Below are positions 12,676 through 25,116 of a stretch of 64,000 nucleotides of DNA, one piece after another. The first letter of the stretch is position 1; each line of letters begins with the position of its first letter. A program made the position numbers and the translations under genes. The notes below the pieces were generated by a model. It saw nothing but the letters and a program-made list of their open reading frames with translations, searched no databases and was not told the origin of the DNA. Source of the DNA: Gorsachius magnificus (lineage: Eukaryota > Chordata > Aves > Pelecaniformes > Ardeidae); the NCBI GenBank assembly GCA_034008185.1, contig CM067084.1, forward strand, positions 45,583,099-45,647,098, read 5' to 3'.

Positions 12676-15600
12676 TCATGGTATGTGGATAATAATATTG
12701 AGCATTGTAAGAGTGAGCTTATGGGGGGAACAAATATCTCATGCGACAAAGAATGTTTAACTAAAAGCCAGTAAATTGCAATAAATGATGCTTCTGTAAG
12801 GTTCAGAGTTCTGTGGGAGAACATCTTTTGGAAAGTTACCTGATAGAGATTTAAAGATAACTCAGTGTAATTCAAGACAGGTCATGAGAAAGATTAGAAA
12901 TGCTCGCTATAGAATGTACTTTACTATTAGTCTGTTTTTATCTAGCCTCAACTTCCAGCCATTGACCCTTGTCTGGTGTCTTCCTTCTACTGCAAGGATT
13001 CTTGACTAATTCAGTCAGTGTTCTGATATTTGTCAAAACCCTTTTGAATTGTCCAATGCACTTTCCAGAACTGCAAATAAAAGTTTTAAAAAATCCATAG
13101 TTTAATTTGTTACCTGACAACTCAGGATGCAATTAAAGATAAGAAATGAACAATAAAAGATTTCATTCAACATATATTTATTATTCAATATTGTAGGTAA
13201 CTAATGATGAGAAATTGGCAGGCATGACTTGCAAAGGTTGTTTTCTTAATTTTTTCATAATTACTGCTTACAATATCACTATCTAGCCTATTCCTGGGCC
13301 AATTAATTAAGATTGCTCTGAGTTCTTCCATCCAAAATATATACTTGTCCCAAAGATTTTTTTTTTTTCCTCCCTTCTGAATACCATGTCCTTTCTATCA
13401 ACATAGCTGAATTGCCTATGATCATCTGGCATCCTAGACATTGCAACTTCTATTCCTGATGGATATGGCAAATGTAGCCCTTCACAGTGCTGTGTTCCAG
13501 CTAGCTCTTTGTGCTGTTTGTCATCTTTCATTCTGCATTTCTTCTCTGGCTCATCAGCTGTAAGCTAGCTACCTGGCTTCTACTCGGAGCTGGTGGTAAA
13601 GAAAAAAAGTTGAGCCCGTAAGAAGAAATTGTAGGAGCTTTCAGAACCACCATCAGAAGCCAGTTACAGATGGACGGTTAAAAAGTATGAAAGATATCAG
13701 CCACTGAAAAAACAGAGTGCTAGGCATCAAGTAGAAACCTTATTTATTTGAAATATTGTCTAGTGTGAAACTGCTAGATCTGGTTTTGTAAAGGTTTAAT
13801 TAAAATTATTTGTGTGAAGTTTCAAGGAATACAAGTGGATGAGCTGTAAAAGTGCGTGCTTTCTTTTAATGCAATATACTTCAAGGGTGGTAAGAGATGA
13901 TGTCAAAATATAGTGCAAGTTAACTACATAATTTTTTTTTTGTTTTTTATTTTGAGGTGACTTTTATATTTAACATTACTTTATGATGCTAGGGGCTTAA
14001 TAGAATTTAATTAAAGCAGTTCAGTGAAGATACGATCTGTCTTGCTGCTGCATCCTGTTGACCATAAACACACAGGTAGTTTGTCCCATGGATCTTGTAG
14101 GTATCTAAATCTGAAATATTCCTCAGTGTATTGTGCTAGGTTTTTGGAGATTGGTTTTTGCCCCACTGCAGTGGCTGTGGGAGACTTAAAAAAGAAAAAA
14201 AAAAAATTCCCATTGGAGACATTGGGTGCTAAATGCCCTGGATGTAAAGATTGCAATTGTATTACAAAATCTCTTCTAATCTTTTTCTAGTTTTTATAAA
14301 ATTACATTGTGAAGAAAAAGTCTATGTATAGTTTAGATAAGAAATATTATCATGTCCTGCAGATCCCTGAATCACCCCCAGGAGCATAAGTGGTTTTGTT
14401 TCATGTTAAGTGTATAATTTATTCACTTTCAAAACAAACACTCCCCCCTGCCCCAAAAAAAGCACAATTATCACATTTCGCAAACCATAGTAAAAGATAA
14501 TTAAACTAATTCTAGTTATTAGGGGGACTGCTAGAAAAATGCTATCCCACAAGTGATCAAAAGGAATTTAAAATTTTGAGTTTCTGTAAATCAAACCAGC
14601 ACTTCCACTTGTACTGTGTGTTAATTGTGTGGTTTGCAGGTTTTTTAGCAATTAAAATATGCAACGGTAGCACTAGAAAGTATTCTAAAACAATATATTT
14701 AGAAGCTGTTCTAAAATAGTAATGAAAAGTCTATTCTTTTTTCAAGTAGACCACAATTTACCTTTTAGTTCTTAGTTTACCTTTTGGTTGTCATAGAGTT
14801 TTCAGGAAGGAGTAAAATACCAAACCCAAAAGTATGATTTCCTTTACTATACAGACTAAACCTGATTTCAGCCAGTTTCTCCAAAGCAGTTCCAACTACT
14901 AGGTTACCATAATGCATTTCCAGTTTTTTATAAGGTTTCAACATTCTTAAAATAATTCTGGACACAAATGTGCAAATCCTAAAAGCACCTCAGACCCTTC
15001 AGGTCTTGTTTTGCTTATGACTTTCTAACTGGCTCATTCTTTTTGTATTGATGTTGCTCTCCTGATGTACAGAAATGTTCTTTTTTGTATAATTTTTTGT
15101 TGCTAATTATTCACTTTTCCTTTCTACAATCCATGCATCCTGCATATGCGGGATCACATGCGGGATCACATTGGGAGATCGACAGAGCTATGAGGCAGCC
15201 TGGCTTCAGCTATCTCTAGTTTACTGTAAGTGTATTTCCAGGAAGTCAATATAGAAAAGCAGGCACAAAAATAATTTTTAATGCATAGTTTTATGGCTGA
15301 ATGGTTCCTCTTTCTATAATAGATGGCTGTTTGTCTGCAGCTCAAGAGTTGTAACTGCAGATTTATAATCATAGGAAGGGAAAGGAACGGCTTTCAGGTT
15401 AACTCAAGCTCAAGTTCCTGGGCCTGGTTAAACCCTCTCAAGCTACTCAGCCAAACACTGCTTCACCATCTATTTTGGCTCCTTGCTATAACAAGAAGTT
15501 CCTTCTGCCCTGCGCTATGTGCATAGCTAGGATCATTCTTCTGCTTTCCCCTATAGAACTCCTTCCTTCTATTCATAAAAATATTTTAAAATTATACTTA

Positions 15601-18600
15601 GTAGTGACAGCTACCATACCCTCATGCTGATTTTAGGAAGAACACCTACAGGAGAGGGAAGTCAACTCATTTTCACAGGAGTCTTATTTGAGGTTTCCAG
15701 TTGAATTAAAAAAAACAAAACCACACAAGAAAAAAGAAAGTAATTACTGCTCTAATTCAGCTGGACTGCTTCAAAAATGCTGGAAACCTTTTGTGTTGTG
15801 CAGCAAACATGCTAGAAATCCCTGTGGTTTCAGCGGGAGAGAAAATTTACACAGATTACTGTTGCAAGATATTTGGGCAACTAAGGAATTCACTTCCAAG
15901 GGATAGAGCCAGTTATTATTAACCATTAAATAATATTAAACCCATCAAATTGTCTTTACCTTACTTTATTTCAATTAGACAAGGTTTTCATGAAAAGTTG
16001 AGTAGTATTTCTGGGAAGATACGAATCCCTCGCTGCTGTTGCACAGTTAGGAGGAAAGGAGAGAGGCCGGTGCATGCTAAACAGTGGCTTGTAAGAGCAG
16101 CAGAATCATTGGTGATTTTTATTTCTTTTCAAAAAGAAAAATGTTATTTCCTGACCAACTCTTAACAGGAATTTTATAAAAGAAGCAGAACCATTGTGCA
16201 TGTCCACTGGTAGTTCACTTACAGAAACACCGTGTTTTGTAGTCCCTTGTTACTGTATTGTTACTGTCCATAGAAGTCCCTGACAGCCACTCACTCAGTG
16301 GAACAATACAAAGGAGAAAATAAAGAAAGAAATAACTGTATTAAATTTGTCTACCCTTTAAATAAAGTTGCCATTTCCCCCACAATCTGTCACAAAGTAA
16401 TTGTTTTGCTATCTAGCTGTGGCAAATTTTAACAGCAAGAAACTCATTATTTAAAGGGCTTTTAAATTTCACATTTTATCTCATTCAACAGTAATCTTTC
16501 AAATTCTGTTCCTTTATTCTGCTAATACCACTGACTAAATTGCTAGCAACATATAATTTCTCATTTGGGTTGATGTTCAACACTGAAGAAAGCTGTAATC
16601 CAACATGTTCTCATTTTTGTTTTTGTAGCATTCTTAGCACAATATTTCTGAATACTTTTGACATAAATTGTCTCAGGGAGCTGAGCGTGTCTGAAGGAAG
16701 GAGAGAACAAAAAACAAAAAGTCTACTTGTTTAGGTACAGGACTATGAAAATCTAAGTTTTCTGCTCTCAAGTTTGAAATTTTTTAAATTTCTATTTATT
16801 TAATTATTTTTAGCCTATGCATGCTTTACCTGGGAAGTCTGCATTGCTCTGGAATTAACCTAGAAATGGGTGGGTGGTACATGGCTGAGGCAATAGAACA
16901 GTTTCTTCTGTCGTATGTCATAGTAACACAATAACCACCACTAAACCTGGCTGTTCTCATACTTTCAAATTCTAAAATGAATCATGTAGGGATTTTAACA
17001 TGTCTGTGGCGTTACAAATAGTTATGGCTATATGGCAAAAACAGATTAAATAAAGTTATAGTTTAATGTGTAGGGATCTGTATAGTGCTGAAAAGTACAA
17101 ATACTGCCTTCAAATCTTGGCTAAACATGTGTAAATACTTTTTCCATTGTTTTATGCACTTATGAAAAAAACCAATTATCTACCTGTACATCTGTTATCT
17201 ACCTCTACATCTCTTGTATTCTGTCTATTTTGGTGGGGTTTACAATCAGTGTATCTTCAAAAAAATACATACCTGATTTCTAGGTTAAGTGTCAGAATTA
17301 TTAGAATTATATTGAATTAAGGAAATGACATTTAGTGGCTGCTTCCAGCTTCTGCTCAGAGTGAATAATTTTCTACCAACCAGTGTAAGATTTTTGGCAC
17401 AATTTGGTGTACTATTGTATATGTATCTTATTTATAAACTAATTAAATAACCTCATATCACAATAAGTTTCTCACTAAACAGTCATGTGACTAAGGATAA
17501 CATAATTAAACTGTGCCATTTTTTATTATTTAATTGGTTTTTTTCAGAACAAATACTAAAACCTGTTCAAGCCATTAAATTTGTATTAAGGCATCTCGTG
17601 CCATGCTTAATTAATTAATTAGAAAGATTAAGTTTTGTCTTTAGATGTTGGGGGTGTCACACCTTTCCTCATCATTAGGTAAGGGTTACTGTCTCAGTAA
17701 AAAGGCATGTATTAAATTTTCAACCTCCTCTTCTTCCTCGCTGCTGGCAATGAATGGATCCTTTTAAATACTCTGTATTGGTTCCCTGAAGACCGAGCAA
17801 GTTTCTGAAAAGTGCTGCTCGTAAAGATGTAAAGGCTTTTGCAGCTGCATAAGTCTAAAGGGAGCATGTGGAACTTTGTTTGGTGGAGTTACTTTTACTC
17901 TTTTAAGTGAAATCATAATCTGATCTTAGCTGGTTTAGGTGAGGAGTTTTGTACTGAATTTTTCTGAGAAAAATATATTTTAAATTATCTAATGCAATTC
18001 TGACTGACTACTAGGCCTTTGGGGGGTGAGGGGACAGAGGACAGCCAGCAAAGTGCTGGATAACATTTCTGCCCTAAATAGGAGGACAAATTAATATTCT
18101 AGGACAACATCATCATGAGGTTTAAGACTACTAATCAAAAGTGATAACCTTGTACCTTTTCTTCTTGGTTCAGGAAGATAGTCCATACGCTGTAGCCTTT
18201 GTATGGCAAATGAGATACAGGTGCCCTTTGCTGAAAGGAACCAGTTTTTATTTGGATTTATCCATCTGCAGGAGTTTATTTGTCGACTTAATTGGAGGAA
18301 AACGGAATTATCACTAAGGCATAATTTACTTAGAACCTAACCTTGCTAGGATGTACATTCTGGTAACGTTTAGATGCTCTGTTAGGTCATTGTTCATATA
18401 GTTAATGCTTAGGCAGTATATATTTTGAACATGCATGTATAATGTAGCTAGGAAACCTTAGGCAAAATATGCTGCAGTATCAGCCTTTCAAGGTGACTTT
18501 CTTTCACGCTTTGGTGCTTCTTGCATTTCCATTCACCGGTGTGCCATATCTCGCTTCATATCCAGCTGGATTACACAGAAGTTGATCGTGATTTTTCAGA

Positions 18601-20047
18601 TAGAGCCAAAACTCCCAGGAGATTGCCTTTATGCAAATGACATTCTCTAGAGGAGTGAATAGATGCTTAGAATAAAGGAAAAGTGGATAATTACCTGTTG
18701 GGTGGTAAATAATCATATGCCTAAAAGAAGACAGAAAAATAAGCACTGCATGTGTTTGTCTTTGATATTTTTGCCTTTGATATAATTTAGAATTCTTGGT
18801 ATAGTACTTAATATTTAGAGACAAAATGTCATTTTGCAGACAGAAGAAAAATTTAATCCGGTTATAGTTTCTTGCTCTGTTGCTCATCCTTCATTTGTTT
18901 TCCAAATCTGTCTGTGTATTATATCTGTAAATGTGCTGCTTTGTTTTTTTGTTTTGGGGGGGACGTTGTTTTTTAAGAAAAGTTGTTCAGGTTTCGGTCT
19001 GGGATTTGTTTTTTTAAGACAAAAGATACAATTTTGCAAGCTTAATAATTTTAATTCATTATCAAATTATACATATATATAGACACTGACTCTACTTCTA
19101 ATGACAAAATGAAAAAGATTAAAATTACTTTAAATTTCTCTGCTGTTCTACAGGGACAATAAGGGGTTTGTATACATAAATTGTACGTGTAATACTTGAA
19201 TGATAGAATTTATAATCTGAGGCATGGTTTCAAATGATGGTTTAGAGTATGTATGGTAATTTTAACCTCAAAGGGAACACTATTGCTCTTTCTACAGACC
19301 ATCCTTCAAGTGTAATGTGCTTTTGTGTGAGGAGTAGCAGTATTACAAGCTGCAAATAGAAGTGATGTATGTGATGAGGTGACTGATTTTAGCAGTTTGC
19401 AGTGAAAAACAAAGGCCCAAGTCCTGAAAAATGTTATCAGTTGCTTAATTCATGTCCATATTTCTCTCTACGTGCCTAATACATGTGTGTCTGCATACGT
19501 ATGTATTTCTAGTTTGATTTTTTTGGTTTTGGGAGGATTATTCTTACGTGTCATATTAAGCAAACATATAACTCTTTTCCAGATCAGAACCCTGTCTACT
19601 TCTTATAGGAGTTATTAATAAAATATTTATGAAAACAAATTCCAGTCATCTGTATAAGCTCGAAACAAATCTTTGAAGCTGTAAGGCTTGCACTCTTGTT
19701 TTTTTACTGTTTGTTGTTACGCTACTATTCCTAGTTGCTTTTTGTTTCTCTTGTTTACTTAATGACAGCTGCAAACTTGTCAAAGACCTAGCTAGTGTGA
19801 ATTCATGCTTAAGCTAGTTTTACAGATTTTTCTTGGGAAATATGAATAGGTACCTGCAAAAAGGGAAACTAGATATTTTTTTTCTTTAGAGTATATGTTA
19901 AAAGACAACCCCCCCAATAGTTATCAATCTCTGCTGAGAATTAGTTAAATCCTGATTTCCGTGGTAGATAAGGTTCATCTTGACCCACTAGTAATTAAGT
20001 AAATGAGTTTTTTAGTTCTTAGATGAACATTTGTAAAGGTAGTGTTA
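12676..20047. other. Unique AT-rich DNA, no supported gene
   Basis: No repeat family was recognised. It includes a 12-base tandem duplication at 15146-15169 (ATGCGGGATCAC twice), an imperfect 19-base-period duplication near 17176-17212, and a CpG-retaining patch at about 18500-18590. That patch overlaps a 127-codon reverse open frame (18504-18887) with no recognisable domain. Confidence 0.55.
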
Positions 20048-20735
20048 CAGAATAGCAGAATGGTTGAGGTTGGCAGGGACCTCTGGAGGTCACCTGGTTC
20101 TATGCCCTTACTCAAGCAGAGCTGGTAGCCCAGGACTGCGTCTAAACGGCTTTTGAATACCTCCAAGGATGGAGACTCCACAGCCTCTCCACAACCTTTA
20201 TGCTGAGCAGTCTGTTCCAGTACTCAGTCACCCTCACGGTTAAAAAGTGTTTCTTGATGTTCAGAGAGGCTCTCCTGTGTTTGTCTGTGCCCATTGCCTC
20301 TTGCCCTGTCTCTGGGCACCACTGCAAAGAGACTGGCTCTGTCCTCTTATTACCTTCCCTTCAGGTATTTACATACACTGATGAAGTCCCCCCAAGGTGT
20401 GTCTTCTCCAGGCTGAAGTCCCAGCTCTCTCAGCCTCTTCTTATAGAAGTACCCTTAATCATCTTGGGAGTCTGAGAGTTCCTTAATCATCTTAGTGGTC
20501 ATTTGCTGGACTCTTCCCCGGTAGCTCCATCTCTCATGTGCTGGGGAGCCCACAACTGGACCCAGCACTCCTCATGTGGCCTCAGCAGTGCTGAGCAGAG
20601 GGGAAGGATTGCCTCCCTTCACCTGCTGGCAATACCTTACCTAATGCAGCTCAGGACACCATTCACCTTCTTTGAGGCAAGGCCTTGTTGCTGGCTCATG
20701 TTCAACTTGTCCACTAGGATCACCCCCCCCCAGTA
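20048..20735 (-). mobile_element. CR1 LINE 3' end, about 0.69 kb
   Basis: Reverse-oriented CR1. The 3' end is at the low coordinate (CAGAATAGCAGAATGGTTGA, then GGTTGGCAGGGACCTCTGGA). Upstream CR1 landmarks follow in reverse: CTCCAAGGATGGAGACTCCA, CTCTTGCCCTGTC, TGATGAAGTCCCC, CCCAGCTCTCTCAGCCTCTT, CATTTGCTGGACTCT, CAACTGGACCCAGCACTCC and TTGCTGGCTCATGTTCAACT. It ends near a C run at 20723-20731. It covers the 3' untranslated region and the extreme end of the second ORF only. An internal 28-base-period duplication of CCTTAATCATCTT (20453 and 20481) is private to this copy as far as I can see. Open frames at 19975-20751 are repeat-derived and not genes. Confidence 0.93.
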
Positions 20736-23477
20736 TGTATCTACAACTTAAAAATGTAAGTGGAATAGAATTTCCTATATATTTTTCCTAAAACATTGGC
20801 ACGGCTTGCTTATCTGTAATTTTTCTTTGGAAAGAACTAACTACCAAAATTTTTTTTTTAAAAAACTGCCTGATTTTATCTTTTGGTATTCATGACACTT
20901 TGCTGTTATATTTTGCCTTTACAATTTTTCTGGTTCTGTACTTAAATACTAACTAGACATTATAGAAAATTCAGGTTGTCTTTCATATAAATTAAGATAA
21001 CTTGTAAAGTATTTTAAATGCAATATGGTCTCTTATCTTGCAAGATGTCAGAAATGGTGTTTACTAGTGTTTTAGAATAGTTCTCAGAGTATAAAGAGAC
21101 AGTAAAAATTGAGCAGCTTGCTTTCTGTTAATCATCTGCTTGTAGAACCCTTGCTCATATTGATAAACACTTTACAGATAATTGCATTCTATAATCTGCC
21201 ATTCAATGTGAAGAGACTAACAGGGCATGACTCCTAAACTTCCAGTTCTTTTGGAACAGCTGAAACAAATGTTAACAGGTATTCCAGTGATAAAATTGTT
21301 GACAGAAAATTACAAATATGTTATGATAGAGAATTACTTTAATCCGCAATGTAATGTGGCTGTAATGAAATATGTAGGAATATTCTTTAAAATTTATTCT
21401 TCAAAGTCACCAAACACTGAAGAAAATTCTATTCAATAAAGGGAACTTCACACTGCATTTGTGTGACTTAAATATATCTCAGAACCACCTTCTCTGACAT
21501 GCAGCTAGAATCGCGTGTGTCTCTGTTAGCCCACTGTTGACACAGGCCATGTAATTTTTCACAAGTTCTTTGAGCACCAGTCAAAAAAAGTTATTGGTCC
21601 TCATTTCTCCAGTTTCAGCCTCACCTTGTGATATCTCAGGTGTTCTATACATACCTCTCGCCAACATTCAGTGCCCCTCTCTGTGGGATTCTGTAGGTTT
21701 TTACATTCTAATCCTGTTGTCTTACATTTTTACTGGGGAAACATGGTAGTTAGAAATAAGGAAAATGTGGCTTCTCCTTTCTGGATCTCCATCCAACTGA
21801 TCTAAAAGGGTGCAGCCTTGAAATCTGTCTGCAGTGTGTTTTTCTTTTCTACAGTAGTTATCACTTCGTTTCCTGTGAGGGAGCAAAGATCTGATAAGAT
21901 AAAAGAAATGAAGCTTTAAGTTATCTTTTTAATCCTCATTCCTGAGATTACTTTTAAAGAAGGTATTTTCTCCTATCTCAAGGGATGCTCCAGTGTAACT
22001 TCTACTAAAATTTATTTTAGAAAACATGTTGTTTGTAGAGATTGCAAAAATAAGACTAACGCAAAAATTCATGTCACATTTGATAGTTAAGCAGAATAAT
22101 ACCAATGTAATATATTTTAGTCAAACCTTGGTTCTTTAAAGAGAAAAAACAAAATATCTCCACTGCTTTTTCCTAGCAATTTCTCATGTAAACTTTTACC
22201 CTTCTATCTTAAGATTCAGCTGAAGTAGTATTTTGCCACTAAAAAGGTCATCTGTTAGTCCATCGGTTATCTTGTTAGAAGCAGCATTAAGCTTATTCTA
22301 TGTTTTTTTAATGTTTCATAGGAATTTCATGGGTACCTTATCTACAAATTATATGTATTAACCAAAAAGGTCCCGTTTATAATGGGAAAGGTTAGGATCG
22401 CAGGCATCAGAATTATGTATCAGTGTTTTCAGCTTTAGACTGGAAAAGGTTGGATTAGACAGCTGATATACAGCACCACGGTACCTTGTAAAGAAAGGCC
22501 TTGTAATATGGAAAAAATAAAAAGTATCAAGGTAAAAGCTGGCAGAAATATGGAATTAAGGGCCAAGCAGGCATTCAAAAACCCCAAGTAGAGGAACTCC
22601 TTAATGTTTGGAGTCAAACTCTACCCATTTTGAAATTTTACAGGTATTTTCTGTCTTGTAAGGAACTATGAAAAATAACTGAGTTTATATTATTTTAAAA
22701 TGAGCTTTCCTTTAGCTACTTCTCTGAACATGAAGTAGACTGTTGATGCATTGTTTTTATCAAACCTACATACTGTCAAATTCTGTGTGGCTATTCCACA
22801 GCATAATTTAGTACTTTGAGTAGAGTTTGACCATGATATCAGGTTTGTCTTGTTACTTGAAGAGGGATGCACCAAAACAAACTTTCTCACCTGAAAAAAA
22901 ATGTGGACGTGTCTTTTTGTCTTATCAGGAAGGCTTGCCCCAAGACAAGGATGCTTGCTTTTAAGAGTCTAGTTCTTTCTAGTTTTGTTTCATTAGGTGT
23001 TTTGCAGTCTTCTTTCCTACTTCTTATTAGCTTTGCATTTAATGCTGTATACAAAATGAAGCTTTTTTCTTTCCTTCTTTCTTGAAGTTCCTCTTTTAAA
23101 ATATAATTGTGTTTTTATGAAGCATCTTTACACAAAAAATAAGACTGGGTAAAGGGCTTTTTTTAAAATAGTTTTTCTCACCTTCACAACAGTCTAAGTG
23201 CATTTTTATAAACTTGTTGGGAAAACTGTAGGCTACTTGGATATGTCTCGTGAGCCAGGATGAAGTCATCCTTACCAAATGTACTAAGTCTGTTACCTCT
23301 TTTCTAGAATCATTTCTGTAGTCTGACTAATCAGTATGTGAAGACAGAACAGCTCAATATGTAAACCTGATGCTGGTCTTAAAAAGAAAAGCAGGCAGGA
23401 GGCAAGGAGAGGGGGGATATCACTAGAGATACAATCAGAGGTAGCAAAAAGGCTCAGTGTTGCCCTGTCTTCTATAG

Positions 23478-23555
23478 TGCCATGGTGGAGCTGATCCTTG
23501 CCGAAAGAAGCGTCATCAGTGCTGTGAATGTTTTTATGATTGCTTATATCAAATG
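23478..23555 (+). other. Candidate cryptic coding exon (78 bases), unidentified
   Basis: Seen directly: the tract TTGCCCTGTCTTCTATAG looks like a splice acceptor, 78 bases (26 codons, phase 0) follow, and then a good donor, ATG|GTGAGC. In frame 1 the stretch is fully open and encodes cysteines at residues 1, 8, 15, 16, 18 and 22, with a basic RKKR at 9-12 and CCEC at 15-18. The triplet just before it in that frame is a stop, so the frame would need splicing. An alternative reading starts at the ATG at 23482, in a strong context (GCCATGG), and gives a 25-codon frame ending with TGA at 23557. I cannot name a protein family for either reading. The stretch also keeps two CpGs in a CpG-poor setting. 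It may be an exon of a large gene whose intron fills the window, a conserved non-coding element, or chance. Confidence 0.28.
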
Positions 23556-24648
23556 GTGAGCAAGAGTTCTGAGGGTTTCTTCTGAGGGGTGTTGTGTTTT
23601 TTCCTTCCTGCTAACATGCTGAGCAAGGCAGCTTATTAACGATCCTTCCCTTTATGGGGAGTTCAAAAGTGACAGGAATTTGCGAGCTGTGTTTGGATGC
23701 TAGAGAACAAACAGAACTCCTATATGCATAATATAAGCAGCAAGCAGATTTTTGTCTTTCATATGTGCATGCTATTAGACACCAACTGGTTTTGTTATTT
23801 TGAAATTATTTTAGAAACCTTGCAAAGTCTTGCCTGAGATTTTATTTGTGTTTTGAAGCAAACATCCCTCCTAGCTAATCATGTCCAGCATTTTAAAACT
23901 TTGGCTGTGGTTATGAGAGGTCACAAGGATTCTATAGCTGCTTTAGAAATCCATGAAGGAGACTAAAGAAGCAACCTGTGAGTGGAAGTGCCTGGGGTTT
24001 GTGTCAGTATATTGCAAATGGCCCACCAGATTTAACAAAGATTTAGCAAAACTGACAACATCTTCTATTGACTGTAGATAAGTATTGCATTTTGTAATTA
24101 AAGGAGTATGTAAGATAGTCTTTTAAGAGGGTTGGTTGAGAGGCTCTGTGAGTTGTACTGTTTGCTGAGGATACTGGGGTGTTGGGTTAAAAGGTTAGTA
24201 GGCCACTGGACTCCCTTAGGAAAAGTCTTACACAGTTTCAGTTGTAAAAAGAAATTACTTTTGAATTGTCCACCGAGGTACATAAAACTGGTGTATTTAG
24301 CTAAGTAAGTCTTATATATGAAAAATTTCTGACACTGCTTTCCACTTTTGTCAGAATTTGTGGCTTCCTAACCCAAGTAACGTGGACAAATTCTTCACAT
24401 AGATTTTCAAAGTGCATTTTCTGGCAAGCTTTCTGATCAGTGCATGGGATAGATTTCAGTCTGAAATTGATAGTTTTAGCTATGAAGCAACTTCAGCAAC
24501 CCTTTTAGTTTCTCAGTTTTTCATCAGTTTTTGAGCATGTAATTTGAAATTTTGTATTTACTATAAAATATGTGTTGCCCCCTGAATGTAGAGATGGTGT
24601 TTTTCACTGTGTTAAAAAGTCTGTCTTTATGTGTTAGGTCTGTCTCTC

Positions 24649-24672
24649 TTTTTTTTTTTTTTTTTTTTTTTT
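24649..24672. repeat. Poly(T) tract, 24 T
   Basis: Uninterrupted T run after a CT-rich lead-in. No adjacent retroposed gene or CR1 was recognised, so it is treated as a simple repeat. Confidence 0.9.
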
Positions 24673-25006
24673 AAGCTTACCTTCATTCCAGGGAGTAAGT
24701 GGAAGACTGAACTGATTCAATGGAATAAGTTTTGGCATACAGGAATCATTAATTAATATAGTGGTTTAGTAAGAAAAGAAAAGGGCCAAAGACCACAGGT
24801 TGAACCAGGAGGGTTACCAGATAACAACCCATTAGATTAATTCAATATATATTGTACTTGGTAGTTTTCTTATTACGAGGTTTAATCCTTGCTAGAGGAA
24901 AAGATGGATCAGGGAGCTGTGTGTGTTGTGTTGTTTTTCAAAGCTGATGGGGAGAAAATGGACTTAAATGTTTTTAAAAGCTTTGGGTTTCCAAGACCAT
25001 TATATT

Positions 25007-25116
25007 GCTTAGGGAGATGGTTTAGTGGTGGGATGGCAGGGTTAGGTTAACGGTTGGACTTGATGATCTTGAAGGTCTTTTCCAACCTAAACGATTCTGT
25101 GATTCTATGATTCTAT
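25007..25116 (+). mobile_element. CR1 LINE extreme 3' tail, about 110 bases
   Basis: A forward CR1 cut down to its last ~110 bases. It runs from GCTTAGGGAGATGGTTTAG through TGGGATGGCAGGGTTAGG and TTGGACTTGATGATCTTG to GGTCTTTTCCAACC, and closes with the CR1 terminal repeats (GATTCTGTGATTCTATGATT). It resembles the 55.4 kb copy closely and appears relatively young despite the severe 5' truncation typical of CR1. Confidence 0.95.

Larger units (their letters stand above)
20736..25006. other. Unique AT-rich DNA with one candidate exon
   Basis: No interspersed repeat was recognised. It contains a run of 24 T at 24649-24672 and the candidate coding exon at 23478-23555, listed separately. Frames of 60-72 codons on both strands show no domain. 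Confidence 0.55.
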
